Assembly: GCA_030704615.1 (NCBI GenBank) | Contig: CM060731.1 | Location: forward strand, 37,078,001 to 37,142,000 | Direction: 5' to 3' | DNA from: Takakia lepidozioides | Lineage: Eukaryota; Streptophyta; Takakiopsida; Takakiales; Takakiaceae | Length of the DNA stretch: 64,000 nt | Shown here: piece after piece, positions 24,301 through 40,320 of the stretch | How the letters are laid out: the number at the start of each line of letters is the position of its first letter | Numbering within the stretch: position 1 is the first letter of the stretch | Notes under the pieces: model-generated | Told to the model about the DNA's origin: nothing | The model's input: only the letters and a program-made list of their open reading frames with translations | Databases searched by the model: none | Program-made: the position numbers and the translations under genes

Positions 24301-27300
24301 TGCCAGCTGTATAGGAAACTGATTTGGACTCAGAAAAATGCTATCTGATTTTCATGTGCATTAGCAGACGCTGCAGAAACTGACGTCAAACTCAGAGGTA
24401 GAACGTGAGCACCCGTTGGCTTTACTAGCAGAAGAAGTTCAAGGGCTAGCTAAGAAGGATGCAACCATGTTTGCACCCATTCTCTCACGATGGCATCCCC
24501 AGGCTATCGCCATCACTGCAACTCTTCTACATACTCTCTACCAAAAAGAGCTGGTAACAACTAATACAAAGTATTTCCTCCCATGTAGTTTTCTTGTTCC
24601 ATTTGTCCCATGGCAGTTTTTTCTTTTCTTTGCACTGCTTGTGGAGGGCCACTCTCTCTTTCTTGTCTCATGCTTTCTCTTATCCCATAAGCTCTTTAAG
24701 CTTTGCACGGACATTATAAAGTATCATTTCATTTCATTTCTCTGGCCTACTGTGGACATAGCTTCCTTTTGTCCTCTCTCCTGCCACCTGGTGCTGTGCC
24801 CTGCTTACTCTCTCTCCGGCCCTTCCCCGATTTGTTGTACAGTGGTCATCCTCTTATATTGTTCTTCAGTAGCTCATCCAGAAGCACTTTTGCGAAATTC
24901 GAGCTCATCTAACTTGTTTTGTTGGCTTGTGTTCTTCTGGTGGGTAGAAACCTTTTTTGGATGGAGTGTCACATCTTACAGACGACGTTACCTCAGTTTT
25001 GCCAGCAGCTGACAGCTTAGAGCAGTTTTTGAATGAGCTTGTAACGTCGGTCACTGATGAGGAGGAAGGCAGGCGTGTGTTTGAGCAGCAAATGGTACCT
25101 TACCAGGTGAGGAGCGTCATATATGAAATAGTTTGACAAGCATAATGTCAACTGATCTCTCTTCCATCATTAGACCTTAGCTATTCTAGGATCTACCGCT
25201 CATTCATGGAGGGGGGCCAGGTTGAAGTGGTGTCAGGAACGCTCATAATGAGATGGGTCAACATGCAATTGTCGCGAGTGTCAGAATGGGTGGAGCGCTC
25301 AGTTCAACAAGAAGTAGGCACCTGCTCTTTTGACATTGATCTTGATCAAATAGTCATCCTTCTTGTGGTTCACATCAGGCTTCGTTCCCTGTATTCTGCA
25401 ATAACTATGACCAGTAGATTTTGGCTTGTGAATATTTTTACTACATACATCTTATTGGGGTGTGTTGTGGACATGTAGAAATGGGAGCCTATTTCAACAC
25501 TGCAACGATATGGGGAGTCGATTGTGGAGGTTTTCAGAATCATTGAGGAGGTACATGCCCATCTTGAGATCATAATAAGAGACTGCAAACAGACGGGCTG
25601 CCAAGTATGAAGATGCTATGTAGAAATAGTGCACGAGGCTTTTCAGGGGGTGCAAGGAACTCCTTCAACTGTGAGCATCCTATATGTGGATCCTTTCAGG
25701 AAGAACCACATTAGTGAGGAAGGGGGGGATGGGGGCTGCTCGAAAGAGCCCACTTTTAACCCTCTTTGCATCCTATCTTCACTTGGGTGTAAATTGTGCT
25801 GCCTTCAGTGAAGCACAGATGACTGCTTTCCTTTACTGACTTTTTTGGGATGGTTGGCCAGACAATAGATCAGTTTTTCAACTTAAAGCTTCCAATGAGG
25901 CTGCCACTGCTCAAGGGCCTCACCAACGGCTTTGATAATTCACTGCAGCTGTATTCCAATAAAGTTGTGGCTGAATTAGGTGAGCTTGTCTTTGTTCAAT
26001 AATGTTTACCGGCAATCTCTTAGATTATGATTGAATACTTAGATAGCTGGACATAATAACAGCAGGGAACTTAATTTGGTTCATTGTGTGTGCACAGGGG
26101 ATAAAGGAGATCTCATGACACCTCCTCCCGGCTTGACCCGCTACAAGAAAGAGGTGGCTTTGAAGGCACTAAACAAGAAGAAAGTTGTTGACCCTCGCCT
26201 TCCTGATGATAGACGCTCTAGTGAGATCAACCTTCTCACTACTGCAAAGCTGTGTGTTCGCCTCAATACACTCCATGTGAGTAAAACAAAATTTCTCTGT
26301 GGATGTTAGCCATTGAACACTCTATGTGTGAAGTAATTGTGGAATTGTGTCTGTTGCTGACTGGTGAAATTACTCATGACCTGACTTCAATCCCCTTGTG
26401 GGTGCAGTTCCCACTGCTGTCCGCCAGTTAGTGTAGGTGCATGGAGTGGTTCTCCAACCAGAGGGTTTTGATTCCAAAAACAGGTTCTACAATGGGAATG
26501 GCATAGCTTATCATCAATTGCAACTTTGTCTTTCTCAGTTTGGTAGGCCCTGCGTAACGATGGAATATGTAATCGCCAAGAGCATTCATTCATTCAAGGT
26601 AGCACAAAGCATTGAAGAGAAAGAAAAAGAATGTTAATAACATGGTTGGTAAGCCTGTGTGAGGAGAGGAAATGAAATGAAATGGTACTTTATAACGTCC
26701 GCGGAAAGCTCATAGAAATGAAATGAAATGGTGCTTCATAACGTCCGCTGAAAGCTCATAGAGCTTATGGGACAAAATGGAAGAAAACATGAGAGAGGAA
26801 ACAAAACCAGAACCCAAGAATAAGAACTAATGTTCTAGCGATTGTCTAAGGGTGAAGGCCTCGTGCAGGTAGGCTGCCAAGCATTAAGCTCATAGAGAAA
26901 GAAAATCGTGGTGTGTGAGGGAGAGGGAGAGAGAGAGAGAGGTGTGTATTAGTTTGGGGTGGTGTTGTAGCCTCAAGCAGGTAGAACCTTCCAGTTGGTC
27001 TTGTCAAGGAAATGAAGGCAGCATGTGATGGATGTGGTGTATGTTGCAGTATCTTGTGAGCCATGTGGATCTGCTGGAAGACAATATTCGAGAACGTTGG
27101 GCTGTCAAACGGCCACAAGATGATCTCACCCATGCTAATGGGTCTATTTCAAGTAAGTTGCCTAGCAACGTCAATGTGCCCAACTTGTGACTATTCATTT
27201 TCAATTAGGCTGAGGGGCATATGCTTGCAGCTATATGTGAAAGGTGACTTCAAGAAAGATAGATAATAAGATGAGAAAGGGCGGGTGGGTATAGAAAATG

Positions 27301-30009
27301 GGAGTGTTGAACTTTGTAGGGGTGCAGGACGTGGCTCAAACGATGGAGACTTCAGAGTTAAACGGATGCCTGGAACTCGACCGATGGATGAGCTGTCACT
27401 TGCATTTGAGGGCTCAAGAAAGTCTGTGAATACAGCAATCGACGTAATTTGTGAATTTACAGGTATGAGTTTGACACCTCCCAACATGGAGTTGCAATAG
27501 ACTATGAACAGCTTCCATGTATGCCCTTAGTAATGTTCTGCTTTCTGGAGTTAAGCCAAACCTCGCTGATCTCTCCACGGGCGTAAGAGAGTCTGAGAGT
27601 TACTGCAGTGTGACCTCAGACAGTATATCCTATTTAAGGTGAAAACTCATGCTGAAGAACAAGAATGCAAATAAATATATGGTATTGGCTTCTAATCAAT
27701 TCACGCTGCCACATATGACAAAGTTTGAATATGCACCTATAAGTTATCTGATCTTGGCTACTGCTATGGGTGAGGGTTGCTTTGGTGGTATTTACATTGA
27801 GCTTAAGTTGTCCTTACTGGACGGGGCAGGCACCAAAGTGATATTCTGGGACATGAGAGACACCTTCATTGATGGCCTGTATAAGGTCAGCGTGGCTCAA
27901 GCACGTATGGAGAAAGTTGTTGGCGGCCTTGACCCGGTGAGAACTCAATTTATTCTTTCTGTTACAGCTCAAACATGTGGATTTCTCAGTTCTAGAGGGG
28001 CTGCAACGAGGGAGTCTCCCTGGTGTCCAGATGGTCATTCATCTTTTTTATTGTGGAAATTATAATACGCACAACTTCCCATACTTTTTACATTGTACTT
28101 GGTGACAGGTCCTAGGGCAACTCTGTGAAGTGATCGTGGAGCCTTTGCGAGACCGTGTTGTCCTTGGACTCCTGCAAGCTGCCTTGGTATGTATGCCACT
28201 CTTTATTATCCTTTCTGCAACCCAACCTTTTACATGAAACCAGTTTTGGCCGAAAATCAGAAAGACAGGAAAAATGAAAAAAAGTTCTAGGTCTTTGGCA
28301 GCAGAACAACACAAACAAAGGAATGAAATGAAATGAAATGGTACTTTATAACATCTGCGGAAAGCTCAGAGCTTATGAGACAAAATGGAAAAAACAAGAG
28401 AGGGGAAACAAAGCCAGAGCCAAAAAACAGCCCAAAAGCAACTACTGCTCCACGGGAACCTCAAACAGGTTATGGGATAAAAGAAGGCAGGACATGAAAT
28501 GAAATGACATGAAATGGTACTTTATAACATCTGCGGAAAGCTCAAAAGAAAGTGGGGCCCTTAACAACCAGCCCAACAACAACTAGTCAGGCATCAAGAG
28601 ATTCTCTAAGATGGAAAGCCTCATACAGGTATGCTGCCAAGAGGGAAAAGAAAAAGAATGAGCCATTGTATGCTGCCTGGAGAAATGAAATGGTACTTCA
28701 CTCCGCCGAAGGTCAAAGAGCTTATGGGACTAGAGAGCAAGAAACACAAAAAGAGAGAGGGGCTCCTCTACAAGCAGCCCAAACATAACTATTTCCCAAG
28801 GTATTGTCCAAGAGTCAAGACAAAAAGACAAAAGGTTCATAACATATTGCAGGCCCAAGGGCCATGGACAAAATAGAACAACAAGAATGAGAGCAAAAGA
28901 GAGTTGAGTGTGAGAAGAGTCATAAATGGATGTAACATGTGAAGGTTTTCACAAGTCCATGCTTGTTCTCTACCTTTTGTTAGCACAGAGAAACTTATGG
29001 GTTAGCTGTTTCTAGGATGGGCTGTTGCGTGTTCTACTAGATGGAGGGCCAACACGAGCCTTTGCACAGAGTGACTCCCAGATGCTCCAGGAAGATGTGA
29101 ATGTGCTCAAGGTTTCTCTCTTCTCTCTCACACAGAAGAGATAGGGTTCAATGCTATGGTGAAGGGTGTAAGGTATTTCAGACAAGCAGCAGCCTCCAGA
29201 AAATAAACTGAAGTTTGTTCTGAAGTTTTTTGTGTTTGGGATGTGCATTTATGTTGTTTTATAGAGATATGTGTACCCTTTTAGACGTTCCACACTTAAA
29301 CGGTTCAACATTGTACCTTCGCTTTATTCACAGCAAGCTTGGTCTACCTAGTATCTGATGCTCAAAGACTTTTTATTTGTGATATTTATCTTTTCAGGAC
29401 TTCTTCATAGCAGAAGGAGATGGGCTGCCAAGAGGAGTAGTGGAAAATGCTGCTGCCCCAGTTCAACAAATATTGAATCTATACAGCCTCGATGTGCGTG
29501 TCTCTATTCCACTATCCTTCTTTTAAGGCAAGGAAAGGATAAACACTCCAGAACAGCAAACATACAAGGGAGTGTTTGAGCAAACACCTCCCAGATGTGT
29601 TGAATACATGAAGGAATAAAATCACCACAAGATGTTTTCTTCAATTGCTGTGAGTAGGATTAGCAATATAACTATGGGGCTTCAGAGACCCAGCAGGCCT
29701 TTCTGCTTAGCTCTCATGTGTCATTTTGACTAGTTTCCACAGGATTGAAAAGTTGTCCTATGCTGCAACCAAACTGATCTCATGGTAGCACTGACAATGA
29801 CGCTAACTGTGCAATGGCATTGGCAGACACACGTAGTTATTGATAATTTCAAGCGAGCAAGCGAGCAGATGGTGGCGGGTGGAAACATGCAGAGACAAGG
29901 ATCTTCTCGCATTGCCACGGATGCTGACACTCTCCTCCGTGTTCTCTGCCACCGAGTGGACCAAGTTGCCTCAAAATTTCTGAAAAAACAGTACAAGCTA
30001 CCTGCTTAA
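15394..30009 (+). CDS. PATROL1: MUN-domain protein, PATROL1-like
   Basis: Twenty-five exons join in phase: 15394-15569, 15854-15918, 17159-17435, 18027-18093, 18480-18633, 20375-20542, 20900-21010, 21543-21752, 21913-22014, 22685-22915, 23678-23758, 24012-24104, 24368-24553, 24948-25106, 25221-25313, 25479-25550, 25862-25979, 26098-26276, 27050-27152, 27328-27462, 27830-27936, 28109-28186, 29016-29111, 29398-29493, 29827-30009 (TAA). They encode about 1,112 residues, close to the family's 1,000-1,100. Hallmarks are LQRYRRDRRELLNFLL at the N-terminus, GEVCHWADGYHLNVRLYEKL, EEILELLKSTWRVLGIT, HPQAIAITATLLHTLY, and FLKKQYKLPA at the C-terminus. The Arabidopsis protein (DUF810/MUN family, related to UNC-13) helps deliver the plasma-membrane proton pump AHA1 in guard cells and interacts with exocyst. 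All exons are open, so the gene appears intact. The first exon, which must end in phase 2, was not found upstream. Exon 5 ends with a GC donor. Confidence 0.95.
18361..18475 (+). mobile_element. LINE 3' end fragment
   Basis: It holds CCCATAAGCTCTATGAGCTTTCC, GGACGTTATAAAG and a tail of ATTTC units. The same 3' end occurs downstream of the LINE reading frame at 18.8-19.6 kb. The tail ends just before the acceptor of PATROL1 exon 5 and forms most of its pyrimidine tract. Confidence 0.75.
18795..19620 (-). mobile_element. 5'-truncated LINE with ORF2 C-terminal remnant
   Basis: Minus-strand reading gives the end of a non-LTR retrotransposon ORF2 in two frames (19587-19168, then 19345-18917). It contains LRIETGRWENLQREDRLCP, then a CxxC...H...C zinc-like segment (CPECTGR...EEHFFFYCP), EVFHYEDQKCLAAY and a stop at 18917. 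It is followed by a 3' UTR ending GGACGTTATAACGTACC and an ATTTC/GTTTC tail near 18795. One frameshift and truncation at the 5' side make it non-functional. It lies in PATROL1 intron 5. Confidence 0.8.
19740..20454 (-). mobile_element. 5'-truncated LINE fragments, same family
   Basis: The minus strand from about 20290 to 19981 repeats LRIETGRWESLQREDRLCP, a shortened cysteine-rich segment, and EVFHYEDQKCLAAYL, with a stop at 19981. The 3' end GGACGTTATAAAGCATG plus ATTTC tail runs to about 19865. The cysteine-rich segment lacks several residues seen in the 18.8-19.6 kb copy. The fragment borders PATROL1 exon 6. A further partial copy may lie at 19740-19860. Confidence 0.75.
22282..22563 (+). 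repeat. Dispersed repeat with coding remnant (copy 2)
   Basis: The plus strand reads PLFTNFESLEAEPKA and then IDACVKGFLEDIWKTWI, which matches the minus-strand copy at 342-663. It lies in a PATROL1 intron between exons 9 and 10. It is a dead element; the family is not identified. Confidence 0.55.
22623..22640 (+). repeat. Poly-C run
   Basis: About 17-18 consecutive C bases lie 45 bp before the acceptor of PATROL1 exon 10. The length is likely unreliable in sequencing. Confidence 0.7.
22970..23450 (-). mobile_element. LINE fragments, minus strand
   Basis: On the minus strand, remnants of the LINE C-terminal region lie upstream of the 3' end (CTCTTTGGGTTTTACGCAGACATTATAAGATACC) near 23190-23155. 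A second piece with CTATGGCCACAAGGCTATG lies at 22985-23060. All are in a PATROL1 intron. Confidence 0.55.
24590..24745 (+). mobile_element. LINE 3' end fragment
   Basis: CCCATAAGCTCTTTAAGCTTTGC, GGACATTATAAAG and an ATTTCATTTCATTTC tail match the LINE 3' ends above. It lies in the intron after PATROL1 exon 13. Confidence 0.7.
26660..26890 (-). mobile_element. LINE 3' end fragments, two in tandem
   Basis: Two minus-strand copies of the 3' end (GGACGTTATAAAGTACC plus ATTTC units) sit at about 26668-26715 and 26716-26885. The second extends into the 3' UTR and the last codons of ORF2. They lie in the intron before PATROL1 exon 19. Confidence 0.7.
28318..28870 (-). mobile_element. LINE 3' end fragments, three copies
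   Basis: Three minus-strand 3' ends with ATTTC tails occur near 28323-28400, 28493-28560 and 28680-28730. Each is followed by short 3' UTR sequence. They lie in the intron before PATROL1 exon 23. Confidence 0.65.
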
Positions 30010-31195
30010 GACTGCTGGGGAACTTGAGCGTTTCTCTTGATTGAACTGGAAGTCCCTTTCAAAGAATAGCCTTATACTTGTTTTGGTAGTTCTGAAGTTC
30101 CTCTGTGAGATCTCTGGTCAACAGTGGCAACACATTCTTCCATTAGTTGCTGAATTTTTCTCGAGGTTTAAGAGCCTGTTCCTGCGCTGCACTTCGCACA
30201 TGTTATTGTGTAACAGAAAGTCTGACATGACTGAATATATACTTACCATCAGCTGCTACCCTGAGCCTTACGGTAGTCTTACAGTACATTATAAATGATG
30301 TCCGATGCACAGAAGTGGTTGGTCAGCTTCAAGATCCTACAGAAGACACCTCTTCAGTTGCAGCTATACAATTATGCCCTTGCTTTATATATGCACAATG
30401 TTGACTAGGTCAGCTGGAATTTCATGTTTCAACTGTATACATATTGACTACCAGGAAAACTGCCTGATTCTCAGTACAAAATTCTTTTTCAGTATTCCTG
30501 GTGGAGTGGGGAACCCCATCAGCAGTATATGGTGCTTTAACCATCCAAAATCAGCTCTATGGCTTTCATTTTTTCCCTCTTGTCTTCAAATACTCTTTTC
30601 TTGTACTATTAGTGCCTATACTTGGCACATTGGTTTTGGGTCTTGCATACTTTTCCCACCCAAAACCTTGCTTGGGCAATTGACATGCCCAGGAGCTCTG
30701 AGATGTCCTTGGCATTTCCTGTCAACTGTCTAAGCATGTATTCACTTGAGAATTATCCTCTGCAAGGAATTGTAGCATTCAAACATTTTAGCATGATTCT
30801 TGGATCCCTCCTGAATCCCACAAACTCCTAGGACATATGGCCCGACTTCGCACCCAGAGACTCCAACAGATATAAAAAATTGTGATTACTCAAAAACATG
30901 TTAGCATTCAACATTTTGGTGGGAAACATCATACAGTTACACAATAAAAGAGTTCTCTTAACATTAGACAGGTACCATACTCGTAGAATGACATCATGTG
31001 AGGACATGGCATGAAATAACAAGCAAACTTGACAACAATGAAAAGATATTCAAAGATATTTTGAATGTTATGCATTCAAACCAGGTTTGGTATAGTGCAG
31101 TGTAGTTCCAGCTAAGAAAAGACAACTGTTCTGCAATTGAACGCAGCACGTGCCAATATGCCAAAATATTTCATGCCAGTTCAAGAGGCTGAGCT
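30010..31195. other. Intergenic: 3' flanks of two convergent genes
   Basis: This stretch lies between the PATROL1-like stop (30009, plus) and the cyclophilin stop (31196, minus), so the two genes converge. It must hold both 3' UTRs. No further gene, hairpin terminator or repeat is recognised. Confidence 0.6.
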
Positions 31196-35040
<3,845 letters not shown>

Positions 35041-35159
35041 CAGGCTCGCTTCCCCCCCACCCCTTCCACCCCCGATTGCTGCTAACAACTAATCCAAAAA
35101 CCCTCAAACGCCACTTTCGTTTCCAACAAATTCCCCTTCCAACTCACACCCACACACAC

Positions 35160-35290
35160 TCTCACCCTCCCTCCCTCCCTCCCTCCCTTCTCTCTCTCTC
35201 TCTCTCTCTCACTGAGTGTTTTTCTCCCTTTTCTTCCCCCTCTTTGTTTCTTTTTCTTTCTCTTTTTTCTTTTTTCTTTGTTTTCAGTTG
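35160..35290 (-). promoter_or_regulatory. GA-rich upstream tract of the cyclophilin gene
   Basis: On the gene's strand this is a run of GAGA and GGGA units (35167-35211) followed by A/G-rich sequence, 125-250 bp upstream of the ATG. Such GAGA tracts are common in plant promoters and 5' leaders. A regulatory role is inference; it may be a simple microsatellite. Confidence 0.4.
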
Positions 35291-35971
35291 AAATAATTCC
35301 GTGAAAAAAACAGAGAATGCATCAGAAATATTATTCATATGTTTTTTTTTAAATGATTGTTGAGAAAAAGACATCCAAAATTGGCAAATTTGATAGGCCT
35401 GGGAAGATTTAAACAGTCATATAGAAACTGTTTAGAGGTCCATGTGTTAATGTTTGTTGTGCAATGTGCAGTGATGAGTCCCCAGACAATTGAGTTCACT
35501 AGTGAACCCCCCACTTGTTTGAGAGTGATTTCATTTCAGTGATGTTTCCGGATGTGTCCAGCTAAGGATCAAATGCAAGCAGAGTAGTTTGGAAGTTTCC
35601 AGGAGAGACTCGCACACGTGATGATTCTGGATGGGTCAATCTTGCTTGCTGCCTGAAGATTTTGTGGATAGTATTAGTGCTAACAGTACAAACCACTCGG
35701 CAGTTGGGATACCCATCCAACACTAGCACAGTATGAGCATTGCTTGATTGACATGACTCTATATTAGGTAATGTAGAATTGAATATAAGACGAGGTAGCA
35801 CCTCCTCCCCAATTCAATACTAGATACACAAGTAATCAGTAGTTGTCTGCTGCTTTTTATTAACAGTTGGTTCTTCTGGAACTGTCCATAATTTACATAA
35901 TAGGGATGCATATAACCTCGAAGGAATGTGTCCAACACACTGTTACAAGGACCAAAAATAAAACCTTTATT

Positions 35972-37815
35972 TCACATAAAGCTCCATCGCTTCCGTCCCT
36001 TTTTCTTTGTTGGCTTTTGTTGTAGCTCTGACGAAGAATCTGAGTCTTCGAAATCCTTAGGCTCCAGTTCATCATCGCTCTCACTCTCAGACGCCTCAAG
36101 GCGTACAGCATCCTTAGCCCATTCCACCACCTAAGAACCAGTTCACAGAAAGTAAAACTGATTGATATGCACTTCCACATTACAAGTACCAGACAAGTCT
36201 GAAGAAGGCAAAAACAAAGGACCATCACTATGCTACTATTTGACATGCAACAGAGGAACTTGTAATCACAGAGCACAGATCTTCGAACAGTTCTGAGAAA
36301 GAAAAATAGCATGTTTCACCTGTGCCGCATCCACCTCCCCACAGTTGCAGACACAAGTGTCTTGCAATTTCACTGTCTTGAGGTCCTCTAACCACATTTC
36401 AGCTGGTAACTTTGCAAATACTTTGTGCAGGTCAAAACATATCAAAAGGTTAGGTTCCTATAGATTAGACAGATGCCTAAACTGCCTGACACTCCCTAAC
36501 GGGATTCTCACCTTCTCTGCCTCGAGGGTCAATGCGTCCTCATTCTCCATTGCTTTGATGAGTTCGTCTTCCCTGTCTTTCACACAGAAAGTTCTCCGAT
36601 CTCCTGCCAACTGAATATCCTCCACCGAACCCCTCTCTCTTTCTGGCTGGCTGTCACCAGAAACAGCTGCAAGCAACCTCTGTACATCTGCAACCATCAT
36701 GGATGGATCAACCTGCTCATCATCTAATTCCCCTTTCTTTGACTTCCTGGACAAGCTTTTCCTGAGAGCCTTCTTTGGTTCTCTTCCCTCAGACGGCGAA
36801 CTTTTAGTAGGAGAACTAGAAGCTGATCCACCATGGTCTGGCTTGATCATGTTCAGTTGCTTCAGAAGTTTGAAAGGAGACGTGGGGGCACAAGACCAGG
36901 ATGATCCAACAGAAGATGAAGAAATAGCTACTGAGGAAGAGGAAGGAGGAGGCAATGGTGAGGGTTTTGTTGACCGTGTCCTCAAAGCGTGCAGTTGTTG
37001 TGTCAGAGAAGCTGAACTGGTAGCAGGGTTAGTTAATTCCCCGGAGCCCAAAACTGGTAGCACTGCAGATCCCTGCATACAAGGCATTTTCACATGACAG
37101 ATGACATCAACTTTCAGCAGGGGAAAAACCCCAAGGAAGATAGAGAACAAGACTCCATAGCATTTTCCATCCCACTATAAGACGACTTTATGCTCTAATA
37201 CCCACACAAGCAACCTCCCCAAAGATAAGGAAACCAGTACCTCAACTCTTTACTTTTCCAATCTTTTCTTCCCTGAATTCTTGATGATATTATGTAATTT
37301 CAACCTCACCTGGAGAGACATGGAAGGCCCCTTCAGCACCCGTAACCGAGCAGCCAATTGTGCATCCAGGCCGTCTGTTTCAGCAATATCTTGAACCCCT
37401 TCTTCCAGGAAAGACGATGATTTGTTTGGGCTCTTGCTCATCACTGCTCTTTTTTTGTCACTCCGTCTTCTCTCACTGGATGAGGAACCACTCTTTTGTA
37501 CATCAGCTGTTTTCATACACTCAGAAGCCTTTCCCTTCCCACTGATCTTTGGGCGATGGGCCTTCAAGCTTGCGAGTCGAACAGCCAGGTCATTTTCAAG
37601 GCCTTCATTGCCAGCCTCAAAGGATAAGGATTGATCCTCTGTGAAAGAGGATCTGATACCATGAGTGGATGTGTGAGTGCCAAGAGATAGTGTCAACAAG
37701 CTCTCCTCGCTAAGTTGAGCAAGCAACTCTTCAACTTCAGCATCATCATGTGTCTGTCGTAGATAAGCTTTATCCATTTGCTTCCTTTGTTGTTCAGACG
37801 ATGGTGAGAGGGAGC
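35972..37815 (-). CDS. Protein with two MIM1 motifs, possibly ANCHR/ZFYVE19-like
   Basis: Four exons in transcript order: about 37815-37310 (in-frame ATG at 37777), 37072-36512, 36409-36320, 36130-35972 (TGA). The last three are 187, 30 and 53 codons and all junctions are phase 0. Two segments, ENDLAVRLASLK and DAQLAARLRVLK, match the MIM1 consensus (D/E)xxLxxRLxxLK exactly. MIM1 binds the MIT domain of VPS4-type ATPases. Other parts are a coiled-coil-like acidic start, Ser-rich linkers, a short Cys segment CVCNCGEVDAA and a basic C-terminus (KKKGRKRW). Animal ANCHR also has MIM1 motifs, a FYVE domain and a B-box. No FYVE domain was found, but 5' exons upstream of 37815 are probably missing. 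The function in ESCRT/VPS4 control is inferred from the motifs only. Confidence 0.65.
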
Positions 37816-38217
37816 CTTTCGTTCAGGTCTTGGCAAACACTCGAGAAAGAGAAACAGAGAAGTGTCTACCTAAGTACCATACCAAGATGTTTAGGATAAC
37901 ATTCCACATCAAGCATTGTGCACCCCTGTTCTACCATGGGAGTATCACAAACAGGTTATTTCCACGCCCCTGCAAGCCATTTTCTCCCCTTTCAGTTTTA
38001 CCCCTCATTTTGAGCACCAGAGAACAATTGATGGAGATGTCACCTGCAATCATCACATTCTAAGCTCCAGTTAGTTATCCCGGTAGAAATACTGTTTCTA
38101 GATTCACAAACAACACTTGCAATATATGATCTGTTAGGTGCAAAATGAGGACCGATTCCACAGCCTTAATGTAATTTCACTCATGTCACGGCCACAGGAA
38201 CGTTCAAGATTCTCAAA

Positions 38218-38442
38218 TTAATCTCTAAGAAGGCTATGTAAGTCTTCAATTTTATAAGCTCTATGTTCCCTCTTAGAAACAAAAACCGGAAGTTTATAGA
38301 GGATTGAACGATAAAGGACATGTGTGAAACCATCTGACAGCTCTGGGGGTTGAATCCCCTTCAACCAGACAAAGAATGTCCACCTTTGGTTCTGGAGGTT
38401 TTGCCAGTACACCGTATACTCTATACATGGAAGGGGTAGCAC
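38218..38442 (-). repeat. Possible LINE remnant
   Basis: The minus-strand peptide ends VSKREHRAYKIEDLHSLLRD, which loosely resembles the YEDQKCLAAY end of the LINE family. Support is weak. Confidence 0.25.
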
Positions 38443-39450
38443 GTTATCAACAGAGATGATACGCCAACATTCGAAGATTAAAACTTGTGGCCGTACTGGT
38501 GCAATGAGAGAAAATTGAAAACTTTCAACCAGCTTTGTACTCTACGAAGACATGGATTTCAGTTGTATGATAGCAGGCATCCTTGATTGGGTTCATCAAA
38601 ACTGATAAAACATGTGAGGATAAGCTTTGAAGGAATTAGCACGAGGATCACAATCAGGCGGTGCAATGGTAGTCCAAATCGCCACATCCTCACAATCAGC
38701 ACAACACTTACAGACGTTTAGACAATAACCGACATACTTACTGATTCTCGGTGAAGCTTCGTTTCAACAGTGAGCTTTTGATCAGCTACAATTCTCACCA
38801 ATTGGCACAGGTTTGATAAAGGAGAGCAATACTTTACTGAACTGAACATCCTCGAAAGTTATTTCAAGAATGAATTTTGATCAAGGCGAATCGTCTCCCA
38901 ACTGCACTTACGCGGACGATCCTGGACGGAATTTGACGATGTAATGAATCCAAAACAACAGGACAGCTACTTTTGATCAAGTGGAATTCTCACCAACTCT
39001 GACGAGCCTGGACAGGATTGATGATGGACTGAATCAAGAAAAGAAGAAGAGAGAGATACCTAGCTGGAGAAGGCGAGTTTGATTGAGCCAGTTGTCTGAT
39101 GCACGTGGCGTAGCGATTGATACTTGTAGCATCCCCCCGCCTTCTTGAACAGTGGACTTGCAAGAAAAGCAGCGCCAGCGGACGAACGGCTCAATATCAA
39201 GTAGAGATGAAGGTTGCATGAATGCAGGACATTCATCTTCATCCACGAATATTGCCCCTCAAATTCTGGATGATAAATTTTGAAATCTCAAGATGGATGG
39301 AACTATAAATGGCGGGAAACCCTAGCCACGAGAGCTTCGTCTAGGGTTTGCGCTCGATAGCGATAGAGGAGAGGATTCACAAGGGAGGAGGGGAATGAGA
39401 ATGCCAGTTAGTCTTTCTTTCGGATATGTCGGTGGAGCCGAGGGCTGAGG

Positions 39451-40320
39451 ATGGCTCCAATCGTGTCGTGGATCTTTTGGCATGAAAGGGGCCTGTACTC
39501 CTGGAGGCGTAAACCAGAGGTTCTTTACTACGTTATGTCATGTTTGCTGAATATTTGCTTTTTCCTGCTTGTCTAGTAGGTTTTGTTCTGATAGAAGGAG
39601 ACTATGCTTTTGAAGATGAGTATCAGGTGCCCAGCGCTTCTGCACCCGATGTTGAAGTTTGGACAGATGCCATAGACCGTCCAGTAAAGCTGCAGAGTAG
39701 CACCACTTGTTCTGGACAAGAAGGCTCTCCTGGCCTGTCTTTTCGGATCTACCGTTCTGAACACAACATTTATTAGTAGCGATTTCAGCAAGTCCGGTGT
39801 TGCCGCTGGGATTTCATTGTGTTAGGTCTTACTTTCAAGACAGGCATGCCAGATTTTGAGGATTTGACTTCTAGTTTACAGGACACTGACTTTGTATCTC
39901 TCTACTATCTTTTGTTGTTGTCTGCCACAGTCACATGTACCCATTTTGGTGGTAACAGAGCACTAGGATGTTTTTCGTTGATAATGTCAACTGTCAAACT
40001 TTGCAGTGGACTATTCTTACTTGTGCCTGGCTCATCGACATTTTGACTGGTTTCCAATGCCCGGAAAGGTGGCGGTAGATTTGTTACCTAGTAGAGGTTG
40101 TGCGGTTAATAGTTATCATAAAGCCAATGGTCCCTGGGGAGCGTCGATGGGAACACACAAATTGTCAGATCGGCCCATAGTTGTGTCGGATGAAGTGCTC
40201 CGAGCTTATTATGAGGCTTCAACCCTGAAAGAGTCTGGCATACTCTGCAAATGTCTCACCTATATTTTGGCTTTTGGATATTTGCCTGCAACCCTAATAG
40301 GAGGAACATGTGAAAAACTC
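39451..40320 (+). CDS. Weak gene candidate, exons uncertain
   Basis: Two plus-strand stretches look coding. One is 39580-39776 (GDYAFEDEYQVPSASAPDVE...). The other is about 40005-40320 (PMPGKVAVDLLPSRGCAVNS..., SDRPIVVSDEVLRAYYEAS). A possible first exon begins with an ATG near 39426 or 39451. I could not join them with convincing splice sites, and I recognise no domain. It could be one gene, two exons of a decayed gene, or chance. Confidence 0.3.

Noticed and set aside
39034-39246. Minus-strand ORF as first exon (FYVE) of the MIM1 gene
   Set aside because: It lacks an ATG at its start and shows only one CxxC pair; the FYVE pattern is absent.
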